64,000 nt of DNA from Turbatrix aceti (Eukaryota; Nematoda; Chromadorea; Rhabditida; Panagrolaimidae): NCBI GenBank assembly GCA_963969345.1, contig OZ017767.1, positions 8,274,739 through 8,338,738 of the forward strand, read 5' to 3'. The notes beneath the pieces are model-generated. The model was not told where the DNA came from. It saw only the letters and a list, made by a program, of their open reading frames with translations, and did no database searches. Positions 56,721 through 64,000 of this stretch are shown piece by piece (positions within the stretch are counted from its first letter, which is position 1; every line of letters starts with the position of its first letter). The position numbers and the translations under genes were made by a program.

Positions 56721-58110
56721 AAATAAATGCATATAAAAGTGGAAGTAAAAACCACAACACGCAGTGGTCTTATTTCAGGCGTAAGTTCACCTGAATGCAC
56801 AAACACAACTCTAAACTGAACAGTGATACGCTCAGGTGGCTATAAAAAATGCAAGCAAGCGTGTACGCGCGTGTAAACAGTGGAAAAAAATTGCAAAAGA
56901 CAAAAGATGCGAAAGAACGCTCCCGACGACATTCTCGAAGAAACGGCGACAATCAGAAAAAAAAATAATGTAAGGCTAACACTGCTCCGGGATGAAAAAA
57001 ACAACAGATAACGAACGATAAAAATATAAAAAAATATTATTTTCATCTCCGAGCTCGAAAAAAAAACAACTCGCATCGCTGCGCAGAGCAGTTCAGGCAG
57101 GCAGACGGACGTGTTGCTGTCGTCGACGCGCGACAGACCATGTGGCTTGAGGCCGACCGACCGGCAGCAGGGTCGCGGCCGTCGTTGGCGATGAAGGTAA
57201 CGTATGTAGTTGTTTTCCGTCACTCGGTACCGTCATCGATCAGAGGGGCGGTTGGTTGATGTTTTTTTTCTTTTTCTCCGGGACCCTGCCTGTGCCTGTG
57301 TGACTCAACAATCATGCACATCAGCCCCAGCCGCAGCGTGACCTCTGAGTTGTTGGTTGGTCGGTCGACCTGCTTATTTTTTTTTGACATACATAATAGT
57401 GTCGATTTTTGTTTTACTCATTCAATTTTGGCAGCTTGCCAAGGTGCACTTTTCTGACCTGAAGTGCCTTAATTTACGAAAAATAATTTTTTATAATAAC
57501 CATGCACGTTTTTTACGTTTTTTGAAAATTTCGACATCTTTGAAAAAAGCGTTTTGATATAAAAAAAAATCCAAACGTCAAAAAAAACTGACAGCAATCA
57601 TCTAAAAATTCTCCGTGCTTAAAATTTTTGGAAGCGAAGCAATTCGCTGTCACCAGCTGAGATAAACATGCCACAACAAAACATATTTTGGCATTTTTGC
57701 AGATGTCAACAAAGTTAGCTGATGTGAGTGAGATAACAGGCAACGAACGTCAGAAACTATTTTCTTCTGCAAATGGAAAATTTGCGGCCTAAGAGGGCAC
57801 TTTTTTCGGAGCAAAAAAAAAGAAAAGAATCGTAAATAAACAATCCTGAGAAAAAAAAGAGAAAAATGATTCTATCACAAAGTCGGGTTTATGGGGGTTC
57901 AAAAGCGGCAAAAAACAAAGGGGCGTCTCCCTAACTAATGAGCTCGCATTTCTAGTCATTGAAAGTTTTTGTTTTGGGGCTAAAAACGCTGAAAAACGTA
58001 AATTCGGTCTAAAAAAAGAATAGAAATTAAAAAATCGTGCAAAAAAGTGGATGGAAATTGGAAAAAAAACACCGACATAATTTCTGTTCGATTTTGTTTT
58101 CCCTTCTCCG
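56721..58110. other. Non-coding region right of the amplicon
   Basis: No supported exon. There is a GC-richer patch at about 57060-57240 and long A/T runs elsewhere. Confidence 0.45.
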
Positions 58111-58961
58111 CCGATGCACAGCATGTACTCTTTGGACAATGCAAAATTAGAATGAATTTACGAGCGTTAGTGTCTTGACTTTGAGGTGTCATTTTGCAAT
58201 CAATTTTTAATTTTTAATGGCAACCTTGGTAACGGTGGGATTCGGTATGTCCTGAATTTTCAAACAAGCTATTGCCGACAAAAAAATATTAATTTTAAGC
58301 CAAGTTTTGGGGCTCTAATGCAAACGTTTTTCAAATGCCTGAAAAAACCGTAACAGATATGATAGCGACAATCAAAACCGTGGAGAGCTGCATCTGGTAG
58401 GTATCATAGAGTATGCAAAAGTACGGCACGGTTCTAAAAAAAATAAAGAAGTTCTGATCAATTTGCCGTTTTCACCCTAGATCTCCTTATATTTGTAGGG
58501 GTTTTCTTGACTAACCACCCCATGCAAATTATCCCCAAGCACAAAAATACAGCTGCGCATCCAGGAAAACCCCTACAAATATGAGGAGTTCTAGGGTAAA
58601 AACGGCAAATTGATCAGAACTTCTTTATTTTTTTTAGAACCGTGCCGTACTTTTGCATACGCTTTGATACCTATCAGATGCAGCTCTCCACGGTTTTGAT
58701 TGTCGATATCATATCTGGAACGGTTTTTTCAGGCACTTGATAAAATTTTACGTGCAGCATCATAACTTGGCTAAAAATCAATATTTTTTTGTTGGTAATA
58801 GCTTGTTCGAAAATTCAGGACATGCCTAATCTAACTGTTAACAAAACGTAATTTAAAATTTAAAATTGGTTGTGGAACGACACCTCAAAGTCAAGACACT
58901 ACGCGCGCGTGAATTTATTTCCATTGTCCAAAAATAAGGGGAAAGTACATGCTGTGCCGAT
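58111..58961. mobile_element. Fold-back element with ~395-bp inverted arms
   Basis: The left arm 58111-58506 and right arm 58564-58961 are reverse complements with roughly one mismatch in ten at the outer ends, and much better near the loop (for example AGAAGTTCTGATCAATTTGC and AAAGTACGGCACGGTTCT). The loop is about 57 bp. There is no coding capacity. This is the structure of a fold-back or MITE-type non-autonomous DNA transposon. A transcript would form a long hairpin and could feed small RNA production. Confidence 0.75.
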
Positions 58962-61776
58962 GCAGCCACGGGCCTTGTTGACGACATTGTTGTCCCCATC
59001 TATCCTCACGGTCGTCGACTCGTCGACGTGGTGTAATCAGCGGTCGGTCCGTAGTAGTGCACTACACGCTGTTGATGCGCTACCACTTGTCCTCAAAAAA
59101 AAAGGAGCGCAAAACAGCAGCAAAATTTTTTGAATCAATCTTTTATGGGGGAATAGAATCTGGATTCCCACGTATAAATATAAATAGTACTACATGGTAG
59201 GAATACGATTACACGTGCACGTGGAGGCGCGTTAAAAGTAATTTAGGAAACCATTAGTCACAGTCAAAGCTTTTTTGAAGCCGTGAGCCTTCGAAAAAGC
59301 ATCGTAAAAATCACGACGAACGGAAGTCGACGGCTGCAGCGGCTGTGATTGACTTTTTTTGGGGACAAATGTCATTTGCCGAGGCCTGAGACAAAAAAGG
59401 ACACAATCATAAAAAAGAGAGAAAATAAGCCGTGCCATAAAAATTTCGGCCGAAGCCGGTATCGTATCAAAAACACGCTTAAAGCCATAACTTGTCCAAA
59501 AAGGGACATAAAAAGCCGTAACAATTACATATGTACGTACTACGTTCACGACAACTTATATGAGTGGAAGCGATTACGATTACGACTACGTCCAAAGTGC
59601 CGTCAAACGTTAACATCAGGCCGGTTGGCACAAACAATGGAAAAAAAGGCCATAAGAGTTGATGCGATGTCCACCCGACCACCCAGCTACGCGGGTGGCC
59701 GTAAAACAAAGACCCGGGTCCGGTCCAGGCCACCCGAAAAAAAAGAAACAACAAGAAACAGACCCCCCCCCCCCGCGTGACAAGTCCTCAGCTAACCAAC
59801 AACCAAACAACCAAACAACCGCCGGGGGTGGTGGGTTGGTTGTTTGTTGGCGGGCTGCCACGAAAACCACGAACGAATGTCGACATTCAACATTCATCGC
59901 AGCAGTCGTCCTCCGCGAACTAATGAATGGCAGATGCGCGCACTTTGGCCAGGGGGAAAGATGCATTTCGTGTGGCACTTTCTCGCCTCGCGGTCGACAT
60001 TTGGAGACAAAACAAAACAAACGCGAGATTGACTGACTGAGCACGTTGAAGCAGGCAACAGCTGCCGGAATTTATTATTTATATTAATTTGTAGTGAGAT
60101 TATTTCTGGAAAAAGGTGCCCCCGGATTTAAGCTTGGACTTACATTAGGCTATGATCGGGCTACGATCGCGATCGGAAACAGCCGGACCAGAACACAAGT
60201 TTGCACTTTTGCCAACGCGCCAGTGAATTAAATGCGTCCGCGGCGGAGAAAGAGAATGAAAAAAATATGCGCTACAATTGCAATTGTTGCATTTCTACAA
60301 TTTGTCAGGGCATACATAAATCAGGGGACAGGGACACCGCATAGGCTTTGAAACTGGTGATCACGGATTAGTAGTCATTAATCTGGCCTGACAAGAGTAG
60401 CGGTAGAGGCGGTAATTAATGCGAGTTTGTTAGTTGTTGAAAATTTCTTCAGGCAAACAGGTATCGAAAAGGCGGTTATTTAGACGAAAGTGCGATAACT
60501 ACTGTAAAAAAAATAAATAAAATACGATAAAAATATTTATTAGAAAGATGAGTTTCTATCAAATTTTTTTGAAAATTTTGAACATTTGGTTTGTCAATTT
60601 TTTTTATTACAAAAACTTTTTGATAGCGAAAAAATTCCCAAAAAAAATAAAAACAATGGTAAATAAAAAAAATGTGATCAAATTGTAATTTAAGATTTGA
60701 AAACAGAAAAATCGAGTCTTGACGAGAATTCTTTTGGTCGAAATAAAAAAATTCTTCGAGTAATTAATTCAGTATTTAAATATTACTTTTTTTGTAACTG
60801 TAAAAACAATAAAAAATATTATAACAATAGGACAACGCTGGTCTCGAAACGATTTTTTTACGAAACCACAAAACATGTCTCGATGCGAAAATTGCTTGGC
60901 GTACATTTTTTTCGTTTCCTCAGTTTTTTTAAATCAAATTTTCGTCATTTTTTGATGAAAACAGACCTTTAGTTACCCCACCTGAAAACTTTAAAAAACA
61001 AAAATAGAAAAATTCAACCCTCCGGGCAACAAATTGCAAAACACCGGAATTCCAGGAATTGAGTGCCCCACCTTCGAGACGGGTTTGTTTCCGCACCTGC
61101 ACCAGGTTCACGCCTTTAATCCAAAAGCGTCACGCTTTTAATTTAATTTATAATCATACATACGTGCGTATGTACATCACGACCGATTACAAAAACAAGA
61201 TGAACGTTCAAATTTGTTGTTTCAATTGCAACAACATCAAAAGTGCAGCAGCAGCAGGCAGGGAGGGAGGAGATAGAAATAAATATGTGAGACGAGTCGA
61301 ATCGGCCGATCACATATTTTTTTATGATTGAGAAAAATTGAGCGCACCGCAGCAACGTTTGATAGACAGCAACGCACGCCGGACACGGTTGCTACCTGTT
61401 GCACGCATCAATTGCGCATCGAGTATCGACCAAGAACACGTCGACGAGCATACATCAGCCAGTGCTGCAATAAAAAATATATGGAATTTATACGTCTGAA
61501 GGTTTGTATACCTTTGTTTTCCCCTTTTTTTAACAACCGACGCGGTCTGCGAGTGATCAAAAGTGATTTCACCGTGACTGGGGCCCGTTGAAATGCAAAC
61601 GCGTTTTTTCTTTCTATTATACTTTTAAACCGAAAAAAAACGGCGGCGTTTCCTGTATCAATTATTTTTAGAGGCAATAAATGGGTGAAAGGTCAATGAG
61701 AATAAACAGCCGGCTAAAAATTGTCCGCTGCAGACGAAAAACCCATTAGAAAGGGCTATAATCAAAAAAATTTTGT
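58962..61776. other. Gene-poor AT-rich region
   Basis: No exon I can support. Contains a C-homopolymer at about 59763-59774, and an AACC/CAAAC-rich stretch with its complement (about 59795-59850) able to form a hairpin. The rest is low-complexity A/T. Confidence 0.45.
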
Positions 61777-63113
61777 TTACGAGGCATAAAATGGGTGAAA
61801 ACGAGGCCGGTCCTAAAATTTTTTTTTCGAAATAAAACAGAAAAATTGATTAAATCCAGCAAAAAAACACAATGATCGTAATAATACCCTAAAACTATTT
61901 CAAATATCGTAATTCTTTAGTTTTAGCTTTTCGTGGTCTTACCACGAATTTTTTTTTGCATTAGACCATTTTTGAAAAAAAATCCAGCGTAAAAAATATT
62001 CCCAAATATTTACAAAAACCAACCTTGTTGGGATAATCAGTTGAGTTGAGGTAAACGCAATCGAGTAGCCGTTGGTTGGTCTCCTTGCGAAGTTGTGAGA
62101 GATATTGCTTGAAACGCTCTAGAAACCCTCACCATCAACAATAAACAAAAGAGAAAATAATAACAGCAAAAAACAGACCAATGGTAGCGCCGTCATCGGG
62201 AGGCGAGAAGAAATCCTTCATTGGAAAATTGACATCACCGGGTAGTGGAAACATGGTCGTCGTCTCGAAAGCGAACAGGTGACGGGCTGCTTGTTCTTTG
62301 TTCATGTTCTGAAAAAAATAATAAAAATTTATTTGAAAAAAAATAAAATTTGAACAAATATAAATTTTAAAATTATAAATTTTAAATACATAAATTTTAA
62401 AAAATTACAAAATTTTAAAAACATAAATTTAAAAAAAAAATATAAATTTTAAAAAATTATAAAATTTTAAAATTTAAATTGACAAATAAAATTGAAATTT
62501 TATTTTGTAAAACAAATTTTTTTACATTTCGTCGGCCAAAAAAAAATTTATGGAAAAAAAGAATTTACGAGCAAAAAAACGTTTTTTTTCAGTTCAAAAA
62601 CCAACTCACCGGCTTGATTTCCTTGAGGCACTCCACAATGTACAGGTACACGTAAATCAGCGCTCGATCCGTGCCATTCTGAATCTTTGCTTCCGTATAC
62701 AAAATATTCAGCCTGAACGTGTCCAGCGCCTCATCGATGACATCCCGCGTGTCACCCAGAACCTGGGGAGCCGGTCCGGGAACCCGGGTCCTCAGCGGCA
62801 GATTGGCAAAATTGCCAAAATGAGACTGGGGCGTCGAAGCGAATTCCTTCTTTGCATGCTCGAGGAACGAAAAATCGTCGATCGTAACGCTGAGCTTGTT
62901 GTTGAGAAAGTAGTCCTGCTCGGTCGGAGAGATCGTTGAGACCTTTCGGAACTTGGATTCAGGCAGGGCCTTGCCGGCATCGCGGTTGCGGGTGCCCTGC
63001 TGAAAGGATTTGGAAACGACCGTGAAAGGACCGAGGACGACCCGCGTCGGGTTCGAGGCCTTCGACACGGTGCTGTACTTGGCGGGGAAGCGGATCGGGG
63101 TGACGTCGACCAT
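61777..63113 (-). CDS. ARPC3: ARP2/3 complex subunit 3 (p21-Arc) homologue with N-terminal extension
   Basis: Exons 63113-62610, 62308-62179 and 62118-62024, plus a tentative last exon 61812-61777 (DRPRFHPFYAS, stop), give 254 residues. Residues from about 92 on match ARPC3: FGNFANLPLRTRVPGPAP, DVIDEALDTFRLNILY, DRALIYVYLYIVECLKEI, MFPLPGDVNFPMKDFF and RFKQYLSQLRKETNQRL. ARPC3 is a structural subunit of the seven-part Arp2/3 complex that nucleates branched actin. The usual start would be near residue 90; here an uninterrupted frame adds about 90 residues (MVDVTPIRFPAKYS...) with no internal Met in between. The TTCCAG acceptor directly abuts ATG 63113, so a trans-splice site or an earlier exon is possible. 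The conserved WW near the normal C terminus is not found. Confidence 0.8.
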
Positions 63114-63669
63114 CTGGAATAAAAATAGGACGAAATTGGGGTAGAAACGGTCAAAAAAGTACACAAAACCGCGAAAAACAAAAAAAAAGTATCGTAACAC
63201 GTTCAAATACGCAAAAACGTTAAAAAATCAAACGTAGGCCTAAATTTGGGCCAAAAGTTTATAAAGTAAAAAAAAATTGAAAATCACCCGAAAATACGTT
63301 CAATTCTCCAAAAATTCTGTTATCGACCATTTTGAAAAATAAATTTGACGACCTACGGTACAAAAAAACGTAAACCGGCAAAAAAATAAAAAAAACATCG
63401 TAAATGTAAAAAAAAGTTCGAATTCTCCAAAAAAAGTAAATTTTGAATTTTAGGTTCAAAAAATGTAAAAAAACACCAAAAATAACGTAAATGCGAAAAA
63501 ATACGTTCAAATTCCCAAAAACATCAAAAAATCAATTTTCAACCATCTGAAAAAAAACAGGCCAAAATTTGACGTTTTACAGTCAAAAAAGTATATAAAA
63601 TCGCCAAAAATAATAAAATATCATATGTGTTCAAAAAACACGTTCAAATCCTCGAAAATCCTCAAAAAT
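63114..63669. other. Intercistronic region between PH-domain gene and ARPC3 homologue
   Basis: Low-complexity A-rich sequence of 556 bp with no coding potential. It ends in a 3' splice site (ATTCCAG) directly before the downstream ATG, as expected for a trans-spliced downstream gene in an operon. Confidence 0.5.
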
Positions 63670-64000
63670 CTATTTTTCAGCTTTATTTTCCTCTTCCGCC
63701 GCCTCTTCACCGCCTGCATCAGGAATTTCCTGAGATTTTACTTCGGTCGTTGTCGTACCATTGACGAGTTCCCGGTACATGAGCTTCGTCGCCTCCAGAT
63801 ACTCGAACGAGCAGACCGTGAGATAGGATATCCAGCTGTCGAGCATGTCTACATCCTCGGCAGCAAGCTGGAATAATCTTTTTGTCGTTTTTGACTGAAC
63901 CGCGAACGAAAAAGATCGTCCGGTCACGTTGTCGTCAGAGAGTTCGACGGTGCAGTCCTCGACAATGAGCAGAAAAATCGGGCAATCCATCTGGGCTTCT
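63670..64000 (-). CDS. C-terminal part of a PH-domain protein (partial)
   Basis: An open frame from the right edge to TAG at 63670 encodes about 110 residues. The strand order IFLLIVEDCTVELSDDN, then SFSFAVQSKTTKRLFQLAAE, then DSWISYLTVCSFEYLEATK fits the second half of a pleckstrin-homology domain: beta strands, then a C-terminal helix with its conserved Trp. After it comes an acidic tail (GGEEAAEEENKAEK). PH domains bind phosphoinositides or proteins at membranes. The rest of the gene, and so the exact family, is outside the window. Confidence 0.65.
   Translation of the reverse strand, partial: EAQMDCPIFLLIVEDCTVELSDDNVTGRSFSFAVQSKTTKRLFQLAAEDVDMLDSWISYLTVCSFEYLEATKLMYRELVNGTTTTEVKSQEIPDAGGEEAAEEENKAEK

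Noticed and set aside
59616..60044. Minus-strand frame of 142 codons and plus-strand frames of 143 and 125 codons
   Set aside because: They overlap a C-homopolymer and AAC-rich simple sequence, lack domains and splice context, and are open on both strands.
61408..61677. Minus-strand 89-codon frame as the missing end of ARPC3
   Set aside because: No Trp-Trp motif or other ARPC3 C-terminal residues and no suitable acceptor in the right phase.

Overview
The window looks like a 64-kb contig piece from a nematode genome. Three things point that way: two intact seven-transmembrane receptors of the worm-type Str chemoreceptor superfamily; genes cut by short introns with GT...(T)TTCAG junctions, several start codons sitting directly behind a 3' splice site (as SL trans-splicing would leave); and a metallothionein-type promoter carrying GTAAACA (DAF-16/FOXO), TGATAA (GATA), heat-shock and metal-response elements. 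The species cannot be named from the sequence. All exon structures below were read by eye from splice signals, reading frame and paralogue comparison.

Layout. 1-351: 3' remnant of a non-LTR retrotransposon lying in an intron of a cut-off Cys-loop receptor gene (491-1278, minus). 2224-4647 (minus): a complete second Cys-loop receptor of anion-channel type. 6890-14260 (minus): a full muscle myosin heavy chain, about 1960 residues, with two alternative exons for the converter domain. 16097-17941 (minus): an unrecognised multi-pass membrane protein with a basic, Lys-rich tail. 19012-20155 and 32279-33414 (plus): two paralogous chemoreceptor genes that flank a non-coding array of nine roughly 1167-bp tandem repeats (20940-31432), itself bracketed by a nearly perfect 228-bp inverted repeat.

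34042-56065 is dominated by a 7.55-kb direct repeat present about 2.8 times (units starting at 34681, 42239 and 49789). Each full unit carries the 3' half of a secreted lustrin-type cysteine-rich gene, a divergent pair of metallothionein-like genes (MT-A minus, MT-B plus), a two-domain ureidoglycolate-lyase-like gene, and an inverted duplicate of the divergent MT pair in which one gene is a conversion hybrid (MT-C) and the other is cut off after 18 codons by the unit junction. Eight intact MT-like genes remain. Only unit 1 has the whole lustrin gene; its first two exons lie outside the repeat. Unit 3 runs into a 200-N gap (56066-56265); beyond it lies an inverted, diverged stub of the lyase-like gene.

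The right end holds a large fold-back element (58111-58961), a long gene-poor AT-rich stretch, then two minus-strand genes close together: the end of a PH-domain protein (63670-64000) and, 556 bp downstream, an ARPC3 (Arp2/3 complex subunit 3) homologue with an unusual N-terminal extension of about 90 residues.

The most notable features are the stress-promoter-driven metallothionein-like amplicon with its nested inversion and conversion tract, and the myosin exon pair whose phases enforce mutually exclusive splicing.
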